Source: Desulfurivibrio alkaliphilus
GTDB lineage: Bacteria > Desulfobacterota > Desulfobulbia > Desulfobulbales > Desulfurivibrionaceae
Assembly (NCBI GenBank): GCA_011048585.1
Contig: DSDS01000128.1
Coordinates: forward strand, 1 to 9,972
Direction of reading: 5' to 3'
Length of the DNA: 9,972 bases
Shown: piece by piece, positions 1 to 6,335 of the stretch
Numbering within the stretch: the first letter of the stretch is position 1
Layout of the letters: the number at the start of each line of letters is the position of its first letter
Made by a program: the position numbers and the translations under genes
Notes under the pieces: generated by a model
What the model saw: the letters and a program-made list of their open reading frames with translations, nothing else
The model's database searches: none
What the model was told of the DNA's origin: nothing

Positions 1-1
1 A

Positions 2-412
2 ACTGCGGAATTGCTGCGAGTGACCAGGGAGTCGTTGCGGCAGGGGATCGGTCAGGTTCAGGTGGGAAACCGAATTAACGATATTGCCCGGGCGGTCCAG
101 GAGCATGTGGAGCGCCACGGATTCTCTGTCGTCCGCCAATTTGTGGGCCATGGGATCGGCAGGAGTCTGCATGAGGCTCCCGAGATTCCCAATTATGTGC
201 GGAGCAGTGGTTCTGTGAGGCTGATGGCCGGTATGGTTTTGGCAATCGAGCCCATGGTCAATATCGGGACCCATGAGGTCAAGGTTTTGGGCGATGGCTG
301 GACGGTGATAACCAAGGATCGCTCGCCCTCGGCCCACTTCGAGCATTCGGTGGCTGTTACCGAAAACGGTCCCCTGGTGCTCAGCGGCGACGCCGATTTG
401 ATCACGATTTAA
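2..412 (+). CDS. map: Methionine aminopeptidase type I, C-terminal part
   Basis: The product removes the initiator methionine from nascent proteins in the cytoplasm, using a dinuclear metal centre. The frame is open from base 2, so the gene starts before the window; 136 codons of a usual 250 or so remain, ending in TAA. Visible pita-bread fold motifs are GHGIGRSLHEAPEIPNY (the metal-ligand histidine lies in GHGIG), AIEPMVN (ligand glutamate) and EHSVAVT (last ligand glutamate). The two aspartate ligands would lie upstream of the window. Its position just before infA matches the usual secY-adk-map-infA order of ribosomal regions. No internal disruption is seen. The only uncertainty is the missing 5' end. 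Confidence 0.95.
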   Translation, partial: TAELLRVTRESLRQGIGQVQVGNRINDIARAVQEHVERHGFSVVRQFVGHGIGRSLHEAPEIPNYVRSSGSVRLMAGMVLAIEPMVNIGTHEVKVLGDGWTVITKDRSPSAHFEHSVAVTENGPLVLSGDADLITI

Positions 413-425
413 AGTTTATTTAGCG

Positions 426-470
426 ATTTGCCGGGGCTGGCATAAAAAGTTGTCGGCAAATTTTTTTTTT
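426..470 (+). terminator. Probable Rho-independent terminator after map
   Basis: ATTTGCCG at 426-433 is the exact reverse complement of CGGCAAAT at 454-461, separated by a 20-base loop, and is followed by an unbroken T run through 470. This is a stem plus U-tract, starting 14 bases after the map stop codon. The long loop makes it weaker than a classical terminator. It probably ends or attenuates the upstream ribosomal-protein transcript. Confidence 0.6.
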
Positions 471-480
471 ACGTTATAAT
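450..480 (+). promoter_or_regulatory. Probable sigma-70 promoter for infA/alpha operon
   Basis: A perfect TATAAT lies at 475-480, with a TTGTCG -35-like hexamer at 450-455. The spacer is 19 bases, longer than ideal, and consists mostly of the T tract. Transcription would start near 487, about 45 bases before infA. The -35 overlaps the 3' arm of the upstream terminator stem, so one element ends map transcription and starts the next unit. The -10 match is strong; the -35 and spacing are only fair. Confidence 0.6.
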
Positions 481-532
481 AACAAATTTTCCATTCGCGG
501 CCCTTTGTGCCGCCAGGTGAAGACAGCAGCTT

Positions 533-760
533 ATGGCGAAAGAAGAACCGATTACCGTTGAGGGGACCATCATTGAGCCGTTGCCCAACGCAATGTTTCG
601 CGTTGAGTTGGATAACGGCCACCGGGTTCTGGCCCATATCTCCGGCAAGATGCGGATGCATTTTATTAAAATTCTACCCGGTGATCGGGTCACGGTGGAG
701 CTCTCTCCCTACGACCTTACCCGTGGACGGGTGACCTTCCGGTCCAAAAATAAACGTTAG
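533..760 (+). CDS. infA: Translation initiation factor IF-1
   Basis: This 75-residue OB-fold protein binds the 30S A site during initiation and helps IF-2 and IF-3 select the initiator tRNA. Motifs match the family: EGTIIEPLPNAMFRVELDNG near the start, then HISGKMRMHFIKILPGDRV and a basic tail ending KNKR. Length is close to the usual 71-73 residues. The nearest Shine-Dalgarno-like sequence, AGGTGA at 515-520, sits 12 bases before the ATG, which is unusually far, but the N-terminus MAKEEPITVEG fits IF-1 well. It is the first gene of the unit continuing into rpmJ and the alpha operon. Confidence 0.97.
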   Translation: MAKEEPITVEGTIIEPLPNAMFRVELDNGHRVLAHISGKMRMHFIKILPGDRVTVELSPYDLTRGRVTFRSKNKR

Positions 761-787
761 AACTGTCTGTTAACACGAGGTGTCGAA

Positions 788-901
788 ATGAAAGTTCAGG
801 CTTCGGTGAAGAAAATTTGCAGTGATTGCCGCGTCTTTAAGCGCAAAGGCGTGATTCGTGTTTCCTGTAAAAACAAGAAGCACAAACAGCGTCAGGGATA
901 A
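788..901 (+). CDS. rpmJ: 50S ribosomal protein L36 (bL36), zinc-binding form
   Basis: This 37-residue protein, MKVQASVKKICSDC..., is a small basic component of the large subunit. Cys11, Cys14, Cys27 and His32 form the CCCH zinc ribbon of the C+ form of L36. Length equals the family norm. GAGGTG at 776-781 gives a ribosome binding site six bases before the ATG. It lies between infA and rpsM, its usual place. Having the zinc-dependent form here implies that translation is tuned to zinc-replete conditions; a zinc-free paralogue elsewhere cannot be judged from this window. Confidence 0.97.
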   Translation: MKVQASVKKICSDCRVFKRKGVIRVSCKNKKHKQRQG

Positions 902-907
902 ATTTTG

Positions 908-929
908 TCATCGGCAATGCTGCCGATGA
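908..929 (+). promoter_or_regulatory. Perfect hairpin in the rpmJ-rpsM leader
   Basis: TCATCGGCA at 908-916 and TGCCGATGA at 921-929 form a 9-bp perfect stem closed by the tetraloop ATGC. It starts seven bases after the rpmJ stop and ends 28 bases before the rpsM start. No T tract follows, so it is not a standard terminator. In E. coli, S4 represses the alpha operon through a structured leader just ahead of rpsM; a comparable S4 site or an mRNA processing stem is possible here but is inference. Confidence 0.5.
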
Positions 930-957
930 TTGACAGACAGGCTGATGGAGGAGAACC

Positions 958-1326
958 TTGGCACGTTTAGCTGGTGTTGATATTCCCAAAAACAAGCATA
1001 TGGAAGTAGCCCTGACCTATATTCACGGGATTGGCCGCTCTTCCGCCCGCAGAATTCTCGATCTGGCCAAGATGCCCCATGACCGGAACAGCGATGAAGT
1101 GACCGAAAATGAGATCGCCGAGATTCGTAAGATTATTGAAGAGCAATTCGTGGTCGAGGGTGATCGCCGCCGGGAAGTGGGCATGGATATTAAGCGCTTG
1201 ATGGACCTTGGTTGCTACCGGGGCTTGCGGCATCGCAAGGGGTTGCCCTGCCGCGGCCAGCGTACTCACACCAACGCCCGGACCCGCAAGGGCCCGCGTC
1301 GGGCGGCCGTTAAGTCCAAGAAATAA
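958..1326 (+). CDS. rpsM: 30S ribosomal protein S13 (uS13)
   Basis: S13 sits in the head of the small subunit, contacting the P-site tRNA and the bridge to the large subunit. The 122-residue product starts (M)ARLAGVDIPKNKHMEVALTY, carries the helix-two-turn-helix signature IHGIGRSSA, and ends in the basic tail GQRTHTNARTRKGPRRAA, all typical of the family. The start codon is TTG at 958-960; it is chosen because ARLAGVDIP is the conserved N-terminus and GGAGGAG at 947-953 is a strong, well-placed ribosome binding site. It opens the alpha operon segment rpsM-rpsK-rpsD-rpoA-rplQ. The TTG start may limit its initiation rate. Confidence 0.97.
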   Translation: MARLAGVDIPKNKHMEVALTYIHGIGRSSARRILDLAKMPHDRNSDEVTENEIAEIRKIIEEQFVVEGDRRREVGMDIKRLMDLGCYRGLRHRKGLPCRGQRTHTNARTRKGPRRAAVKSKK

Positions 1327-1349
1327 ACAGGTACTATTCAGGAGAAGCA

Positions 1350-1742
1350 ATGGCTAAGGCTAAGACCGTACGTCCTCGTAAAAAGGACAAGAAAAACGTC
1401 CCCGAGGGGATCTGTTTTATCAAATCCACCTTCAACAATACCATTGTTACCTTTGCCGACCTCCGGGGAAATGTTCTTTCCTGGTGCAGTTCCGGATGTC
1501 TCGGCTTTAAGGGCTCGCGGAAGAGTACCCCTTTTGCCGCCCAGAACGCGGTGGAAACGGCGGTCAAGAAAGCCCAGGAGCATGGTTTGCGCAAGGTTGA
1601 GGTACGGGTGAACGGTCCCGGTCCGGGCCGCGAGTCGGCCATCCGAGCCCTCCAAGTGGCCGGTCTGGAGGTCAATTTTATTCGTGACATGACCCCGCTG
1701 CCTCACAATGGGTGCAAGCCCCCCAAGCGTCGTCGCGTCTAA
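1350..1742 (+). CDS. rpsK: 30S ribosomal protein S11 (uS11)
   Basis: S11 lies on the platform of the small subunit near the mRNA exit and binds 16S rRNA. The 130-residue product shows the conserved core GICFIKSTFNNTIVTF, GFKGSRKSTPFAAQ and VRVNGPGPGRESAIRAL, and the C-terminus PHNGCKPPKRRRV; the Asn-Gly in this tail corresponds to the isoaspartate site known in E. coli S11. AGGAGA ahead of the ATG is the ribosome binding site. It begins 23 bases after rpsM and is co-transcribed with it. Confidence 0.97.
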   Translation: MAKAKTVRPRKKDKKNVPEGICFIKSTFNNTIVTFADLRGNVLSWCSSGCLGFKGSRKSTPFAAQNAVETAVKKAQEHGLRKVEVRVNGPGPGRESAIRALQVAGLEVNFIRDMTPLPHNGCKPPKRRRV

Positions 1743-1786
1743 GCGGGTACTATTAGCAAGACCATCAGCAGTTAAGGAGAATCCAA

Positions 1787-2416
1787 GTGGCCAGATATAC
1801 AGGTGCGGTTTGCCGGCAGTGTCGGCGGGAAAAGCTGAAGCTCTTTTTGAAGGGTGACCGCTGTTATTCCGATAAGTGTTCTTTTGAGCGGCGTTCCTAT
1901 GCCCCCGGCCAGCATGGCCAGGCCCGGATGCGCAAGGTTTCCGATTACGCTTTGCAGTTGCGCGAGAAACAGAAGGTTCGTCGGATCTACGGCATGCTGG
2001 AGGGTCAGTTTCACCGTTATTTCGTCGAGGCCGAGCGGATGCGGGGGGTTACCGGTGAGAATTTACTGAGATTGCTGGAGTCTCGTTTCGATAACGTGGT
2101 GTATCGCCTGGGTTTCGCCGGCTCCCGTAATCAGGCCCGGCATCTGGTTCGCCACAACCATTTTCTGCTCAACGGGCGCAAGGCAAATATTCCCTCTTTG
2201 CAGGTCAAGGTGGGGGACGTGATTACTGTGCGGGAGAAGTCCAAGGAGGTTGAGGTGATCAAGGAGAGCCTGGCGGCCATGGCTCGCCGGGGTGTGCCCT
2301 CTTGGCTGGAATTGAATCAGGAGACTTTTGCCGGTACCGTCAAGAATGCTCCGGATCGTCAGGAACTGACCATGCCGATTCAGGAGCAGTTGATTGTCGA
2401 GCTTTACTCCAAGTAG
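1787..2416 (+). CDS. rpsD: 30S ribosomal protein S4 (uS4), zinc-binding form
   Basis: S4 is a primary 16S rRNA binder that nucleates assembly of the small-subunit body, and in several bacteria it is the translational repressor of the alpha operon. The 209-residue product has an N-terminal four-cysteine cluster (Cys9, Cys12, Cys26, Cys31), marking the C+ zinc form. An S4 RNA-binding domain follows at about residues 88-150, including ESRFDNVVYRLGFA and the RNQARHLVRHNHFLLNG loop. The start is GTG at 1787-1789, supported by AAGGAGA about seven bases upstream and by the conserved N-terminus ARYTGAVCRQCRRE. Length is standard. Confidence 0.97.
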   Translation: MARYTGAVCRQCRREKLKLFLKGDRCYSDKCSFERRSYAPGQHGQARMRKVSDYALQLREKQKVRRIYGMLEGQFHRYFVEAERMRGVTGENLLRLLESRFDNVVYRLGFAGSRNQARHLVRHNHFLLNGRKANIPSLQVKVGDVITVREKSKEVEVIKESLAAMARRGVPSWLELNQETFAGTVKNAPDRQELTMPIQEQLIVELYSK

Positions 2417-2431
2417 CCCGGTCACTGCCGA

Positions 2432-2447
2432 CGGGGCGCCCGCCCCG
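2432..2447 (+). promoter_or_regulatory. GC-rich hairpin between rpsD and rpoA
   Basis: CGGGGC at 2432-2437 pairs with GCCCCG at 2442-2447 around the loop GCCC. No T tract follows, so full termination is unlikely. It lies 16 bases after the rpsD stop and 41 before rpoA; a role in pausing, mRNA processing or protection would be inference. Confidence 0.4.
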
Positions 2448-2488
2448 TTCGGTCGATCCAATCTCAGCCCAGGGAAGATCAGGATACA

Positions 2489-3520
2489 ATGACGAAAGAG
2501 AAAAGCGACACCTTTTACCGTAACTGGCACGACTTAATCGCCCCGGAGCGCTTGGAGATCGATCAGGATACCCATTCAGCCACCTTTGCCGAGTTTACTT
2601 GCCAGCCTCTCGAGCGTGGTTTTGCCACCACCATCGGCAACTCCTTGCGTCGGATTCTGCTATCCTCGATTCAGGGAGCGGCCATCACCTCGGTCAAGAT
2701 CGATGGGGTTCTGCATGAGCTTTCCACCATTCCCGGGGTTAAAGAGGATGCCACCGAGATTATCCTCAACCTCAAGGAGGTGCGCCTGCGGCTTAACACC
2801 CCCGAAGGTCGTACCGTGCGGATCGAGAAGAGCAAGAAGGGCGCGGTTACCGCCGCGGACATCGTCGGCGATCATACGGTTGAGGTGATGAATCCGGATC
2901 AGCATATCTGCACCATTACCGGTGATGGCAAGTTTGTGGCCGAACTGGAGGTGCGCTGGGGCAGGGGTTACGTCCCCGCGGAGAAGAATAAGAGCGAGGA
3001 GCAGTTGATCGGGGTGATTCCCATCGATGCCATCTTTACCCCCATCCGCAACGTCAAGGTGATAACCAGTCAGGCTCGGGTCGGTCAGCAGACCGACTAC
3101 GATAAGCTGACCCTGGAGATCACCACCGATGGTAGTATTCGCCCCGAGGATGCTTTGGCCTATTCAGCCAAGATCCTCAAGGAGCAGATGCGGGTCTTCA
3201 TCAATTTCGATGAGGAGGCGGTGGTGCCGCTGCCCAGTGACAGCGCCGGCGGTGAAAAGCCCAAGCTCAATGAGAATCTGTACCGCAGTGTTGAGGATCT
3301 GGAGCTGTCGGTGCGTTCCGCCAACTGCCTGCGTAACGCTGAGATCCGTCATATCGGTGAGCTGGTCCAGAAGAGCGAGGCGGAGATGCTCAAGACCAAG
3401 AACTTTGGTCGCAAGTCCTTGAATGAAATCAAACAGCTTCTCTCCGAAATGGACCTGTGCCTGGGGATGAAGATCGACGGCTGGGTTCCTCCCCCCGTTG
3501 AACCGGAAGTGGAAGAGTAG
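2489..3520 (+). CDS. rpoA: DNA-directed RNA polymerase subunit alpha
   Basis: The alpha subunit dimer is the assembly platform for RNA polymerase, and its C-terminal domain contacts promoter UP elements and activators. The 343-residue protein has the N-terminal domain (LERGFATTIGNSLRRILLSS, with the conserved motif for beta binding) and a C-terminal domain from about residue 265. There VRSANC contains Arg276 and Asn279, matching the UP-element contacts R265 and N268 of E. coli; KTKNFGRKSLNEIK follows. The ATG at 2489 has only a short AGGA four bases upstream, with GGGAAG further away. The residues before LIAPERLEI form a slightly long N-terminal extension. No defects are visible. Confidence 0.98.
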   Translation: MTKEKSDTFYRNWHDLIAPERLEIDQDTHSATFAEFTCQPLERGFATTIGNSLRRILLSSIQGAAITSVKIDGVLHELSTIPGVKEDATEIILNLKEVRLRLNTPEGRTVRIEKSKKGAVTAADIVGDHTVEVMNPDQHICTITGDGKFVAELEVRWGRGYVPAEKNKSEEQLIGVIPIDAIFTPIRNVKVITSQARVGQQTDYDKLTLEITTDGSIRPEDALAYSAKILKEQMRVFINFDEEAVVPLPSDSAGGEKPKLNENLYRSVEDLELSVRSANCLRNAEIRHIGELVQKSEAEMLKTKNFGRKSLNEIKQLLSEMDLCLGMKIDGWVPPPVEPEVEE

Positions 3521-3555
3521 ATTAAAGAGAATTAACCTCCTGAGAGGATTGAGTC

Positions 3556-3963
3556 ATGCGACATGGTAAAGCCGGCAATCGACTGTCCCGTACTACCCCC
3601 CATCGCCAGGCGATGGTTCGTAACATGGTTACCTCCCTGCTCCAGCACGAGCGGATTGTGACCACCACCGCCAAGGCCAAGGAAGTGCGTAAGGTGGCCG
3701 ATAAGATGATCACCTTGGCCAAGCGGGGCGATCTTCATGCCCGGCGCCAGGCCCTCTCGGTGGTTCGTGACAAGCGGGTGGTCGCCAAGCTGTTTGACAG
3801 CCTGGTAAAAGATTATATGGAGCGTCAGGGTGGTTACACCCGGATTATCCGGACCGGCAATCGTTTGGGCGATGCCGCCAGCATGGCCATTCTCGAACTG
3901 GTTAATTACCAGGAGGGAAAAGCTGAGGCCGGTGCAGAGGCGGAAGCTCCGGCGGCGGAATAG
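3556..3963 (+). CDS. rplQ: 50S ribosomal protein L17 (bL17)
   Basis: L17 lies near the peptide exit tunnel of the large subunit. The 135-residue product begins MRHGKAGNRLSRTTPHRQAM and contains the conserved ATTTAKAKEVRKVADKMI-type segment and YTRIIRTGNRLGDAASMAILEL. The last 20 or so residues are an Ala/Glu-rich tail (EAGAEAEAPAAE) beyond the conserved fold, as in many Proteobacteria. AGAGGA at 3543-3548 is the ribosome binding site. A small CCTC-CTGA-GAGG stem overlaps it, which could modestly reduce initiation. This is the last gene of the ribosomal unit, followed by a strong terminator. Confidence 0.97.
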   Translation: MRHGKAGNRLSRTTPHRQAMVRNMVTSLLQHERIVTTTAKAKEVRKVADKMITLAKRGDLHARRQALSVVRDKRVVAKLFDSLVKDYMERQGGYTRIIRTGNRLGDAASMAILELVNYQEGKAEAGAEAEAPAAE

Positions 3964-4017
3964 GTGTAGGTAGGCTTTAGGCCGCTGAACGCCAGGCTAG
4001 ACCTGGGCAAGAGAATA

Positions 4018-4071
4018 AGCAGCAACGAAAAAAAGCCGGCACCAGTTGCCGGCTTTTTTTTCGTTGCTGCT
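4018..4071. terminator. Strong bidirectional Rho-independent terminator
   Basis: A long inverted repeat: the left arm 4018-4041 (AGCAGCAACG, seven A, GCCGGCA) pairs with the right arm 4047-4071 (TGCCGGC, eight T, CGTTGCTGCT) around a five-base loop, with one unpaired T. The GCCGGCA core followed by T8 is a classical terminator on the plus strand, and the A7 on the left makes it functional in the other direction too. It closes the ribosomal operon 55 bases after rplQ and ends only 13 bases before thiS. Confidence 0.93.
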
Positions 4072-4084
4072 TCGGGAAACTGAC

Positions 4085-4330
4085 ATGTCTGCAAGCAACA
4101 AAATTGAGTCTGGTGCCGCAACCGATCAGATCGTCATTGTCTGTAATGGCCAGGAACGGTTGATTGAGCCCGGCCAGACGGTGGCCGCTTTTATCGCCGC
4201 CATGGACCTCAATCCCGCTATGATGGCGGTCGAGCTGGACGGTCGGGTGCTGGATCGGACGACCTATGATAGTACTTTACTGACCGCCGGTGCGCGGCTT
4301 GAATTGATCCGATTTGTGGGAGGCGGTTGA
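4085..4330 (+). CDS. thiS: Sulfur carrier protein ThiS
   Basis: ThiS is a ubiquitin-fold protein whose C-terminal thiocarboxylate supplies sulfur for the thiazole ring of thiamine. The 81-residue product ends RFVGGG, giving the free Gly-Gly C-terminus needed for adenylation and thiocarboxylation. Internal signatures are CNGQERLIEPGQTVAAFI and MMAVELDGRVL. About 12 residues precede the conserved domain, so it is slightly longer than the usual 65-70. The ATG at 4085 is preferred over the in-frame ATG at 4046, because the latter lies in the terminator loop and would be translated through its stem; the ribosome binding site is weak (GGGAA). The partner ThiF is not in the window. It is followed at once by thiG. 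Confidence 0.93.
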   Translation: MSASNKIESGAATDQIVIVCNGQERLIEPGQTVAAFIAAMDLNPAMMAVELDGRVLDRTTYDSTLLTAGARLELIRFVGGG

Positions 4331-4331
4331 T

Positions 4332-5102
4332 ATGTTGGAAATTGCCGGACGCAAATTCCGTTCTCGACTCTTTACCGGCACCGGTAAGTTTGCCTCCGCG
4401 ACGGTTATGAAGGCGGCGCTGACCGCCTCGGACAGTGAGATGGTCACCGTTGCCTTACGCCGGGTTGATCTCAATGATCCGGCCGACGATATCATGAGCC
4501 ATCTGGATCGCGACCACTTCTTCTTTCTGCCCAATACCTCGGGGGCCCGTGATGCCGCCGAGGCGGTGCGCCTGGCTCATTTGGCCCGGTCGGTGGGCAA
4601 TACCAACTGGCTCAAGCTGGAGGTTACCCCCGACCCCCGCACCCTGTTGCCCGATCCGGTGGAAACCCTGAAAGCCACCGAAGAATTGGTTCGGGAAGGG
4701 TTTGTGGTGTTGCCCTATATCAATGCCGATCCCATTCTGGCCCTGCGCTTGCAGGATGTTGGCGCGGCGGCGGTGATGCCGCTGGGGTCCCCCATCGGTA
4801 CCAACCAGGGGTTGCTAACCCGGTTTCAGGTGGCGATCATCATCGAACAGGCCAGGGTGCCGGTGGTGGTGGACGCAGGTCTGGGTGCTCCTTCCCATGC
4901 CGTGGAGGCGATGGAGATGGGCGCCGATGCCGTCCTGGTCAATACCGCCATCGCGGTGGCGGGGGACCCGGTCCGCATGGCCCGCGCCTTTGCCGATGCC
5001 GTTCGCGCCGGGCGGGAGGCCTACGAATCTGGTCTGGGCCGGCGGGGGACCACCGCCGAAGCCTCCTCTCCCGAGGTGGGCCTTGATTTCCTTCACGGTT
5101 GA
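4332..5102 (+). CDS. thiG: Thiazole synthase ThiG
   Basis: ThiG condenses 1-deoxy-D-xylulose 5-phosphate, ThiS thiocarboxylate and dehydroglycine into thiazole phosphate in the cytoplasm. The protein is a TIM barrel of 256 residues, the standard length. Lys95 in NWLKLEV is the expected Schiff-base lysine, with Glu97 beside it. Later motifs are VMPLGSPIGTNQG, VDAGLGAPSHA and MGADAVLVNTAIA, which form the phosphate-binding loops. The start is ATG 4332, one base after the thiS stop, with GGGAGG at 4318-4323 as ribosome binding site; a GTG at 4314 in frame would add six non-conserved residues. Spacing suggests translational coupling to thiS. Confidence 0.96.
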   Translation: MLEIAGRKFRSRLFTGTGKFASATVMKAALTASDSEMVTVALRRVDLNDPADDIMSHLDRDHFFFLPNTSGARDAAEAVRLAHLARSVGNTNWLKLEVTPDPRTLLPDPVETLKATEELVREGFVVLPYINADPILALRLQDVGAAAVMPLGSPIGTNQGLLTRFQVAIIIEQARVPVVVDAGLGAPSHAVEAMEMGADAVLVNTAIAVAGDPVRMARAFADAVRAGREAYESGLGRRGTTAEASSPEVGLDFLHG

Positions 5103-5108
5103 TTAGCC

Positions 5109-6272
5109 GTGCCAACTCCGGTTGCTGCCATGACCTCTCCCGTTGTTATTTCGCCCTCTAGCGCTGTTCCGCTGTTAAGGCTGCCCGATTTCGCCACCCT
5201 GAGCCAGCAGATCAGGGAGTGCGGTCCCAATGAGGTCGTGGCCGCTCTTGGCCGGGAGAGACGCACCGTCTCCGATCTGGCCGCCTTGCTCTCCCCGGCG
5301 GCCGAAACTATGCTGCCCGACCTGGCCCGGCAGGCGGCGCTGATTACCCGCCAGCGTTTTGGCCGAGTGATTCAGCTCTACGCCCCGCTCTACCTCTCCA
5401 GTTACTGTTTCAATCGCTGCCTTTATTGCGGCTTTTCGGTGGATAATGAAATTCCTCGCCGGGTTCTTTCACTGGCGGAGGCTGAACGAGAAGCCAAAAT
5501 TTTAAGCCGGCGCGGTTTTGAGCATATCCTGCTGGTTTCCGGCGAGGCCCCCGCCAAACTAGGGGTTGATTATCTGGAGGAACTGGCCCGTCGCCTGCGC
5601 GATGATTTTGCCGCCATCTCCATCGAAGTGCAGCCCTTGAAAGAGGAGGAGTACGCCCGCCTTTTTGCCGCCGGGATAACCGCGGTGGCGATCTACCAGG
5701 AAACCTACGATCGCCGGACCTACGAAGAGGTGCATCTGGGCGGACCTAAAGCCGACTACGATCGGCGGTTGGAAATTCCTGCCCGGGTGGCCAGGGCTGG
5801 AATGCGGGAGGTAGGGCTTGGCGCTCTGCTGGGCCTGGCTGACTGGCGGGCGGAAGGATTGGCCCTGGGGCTGCACTTGGCCTGGTTGCGCAAGCTGGCC
5901 TGGCGGACCGGGCTCACCGTTTCCTTCCCCAGGTTGCGTCCGGCCTCGGGTGGCTTCACCCCCCGGGTGATGGTGGGCGAAAAGAACCTCAGTCAGCTCA
6001 TTTTTGCCCTGCGCCTGTTCGACCCCGATGTGGGCCTGATCCTTTCCACCCGGGAGGAGCAGCGTTATCGTGACGGGATGATCGGGCTGGGCCCCACCCG
6101 TTACTCCGCCGGTTCCTGCACCATTCCGGGAGGGTATGGCGACAGTGCCGCCGACGGCGAGCAGTTTGCCATCGACGACCATCGGGATCTGGCGGAGGTG
6201 GCGGCGGCGATCAGGGCCAAGGGCCATGATCCGGTGCGCAAAGATTGGGACGCAATATTTCAACAGCGTTGA
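5109..6272 (+). CDS. thiH: 2-iminoacetate synthase ThiH (tyrosine lyase, radical SAM)
   Basis: ThiH cleaves tyrosine with a 5'-deoxyadenosyl radical to give dehydroglycine and p-cresol. It is the anaerobic alternative to the glycine oxidase ThiO and feeds ThiG. Cys100, Cys104 and Cys107 in SSYCFNRCLYCGFS form the CxxxCxxC ligand set for the radical-SAM 4Fe-4S cluster. Other recognisable segments are LLVSGEAPAKLGVDYL, IYQETYDRRTYEEVH and SFPRLRPASG. Length is 387 residues against about 377 in E. coli. The start is uncertain: GTG at 5109 (six bases after thiG) or ATG at 5130, neither with a clear ribosome binding site. thiS-thiG-thiH are evidently one operon. Confidence 0.95.
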   Translation: MPTPVAAMTSPVVISPSSAVPLLRLPDFATLSQQIRECGPNEVVAALGRERRTVSDLAALLSPAAETMLPDLARQAALITRQRFGRVIQLYAPLYLSSYCFNRCLYCGFSVDNEIPRRVLSLAEAEREAKILSRRGFEHILLVSGEAPAKLGVDYLEELARRLRDDFAAISIEVQPLKEEEYARLFAAGITAVAIYQETYDRRTYEEVHLGGPKADYDRRLEIPARVARAGMREVGLGALLGLADWRAEGLALGLHLAWLRKLAWRTGLTVSFPRLRPASGGFTPRVMVGEKNLSQLIFALRLFDPDVGLILSTREEQRYRDGMIGLGPTRYSAGSCTIPGGYGDSAADGEQFAIDDHRDLAEVAAAIRAKGHDPVRKDWDAIFQQR

Positions 6273-6304
6273 GCGCTGAGATCCATTATGTTGGCCAGCG
6301 CTGA
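6272..6304 (+). repeat. Paired AGCGCTGA repeats before the purH-type gene
   Basis: AGCGCTGA occurs at 6272-6279 and again at 6297-6304, 25 bases apart, in the 63-base gap between thiH and the next gene. AGCGCT is itself palindromic. A TATAAC at 6309-6314 follows, without a convincing -35. The pair could be an operator (for example for a purine-responsive regulator) but could also be chance. Confidence 0.25.
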
Positions 6305-6335
6305 ATTTTATAACTAAATCAGGAGGGCAGACAGC

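Noticed and set aside
3982..4030. GCCAGGCTAGACCTGGGC, resembling a B12 box, and ACCTG...AATAAGC, faintly like a TPP riboswitch
   Set aside because: Neither has the required core: no CTGAGA for TPP and no extended cobalamin fold, and the upstream sequence is the rplQ coding region. The first is a simple CCAGG/CCTGG hairpin.
4314..4331. Earlier GTG start for thiG, overlapping thiS
   Set aside because: It would add six residues not found in the family, and the ribosome binding site GGGAGG lies downstream of it, placed for the ATG at 4332.
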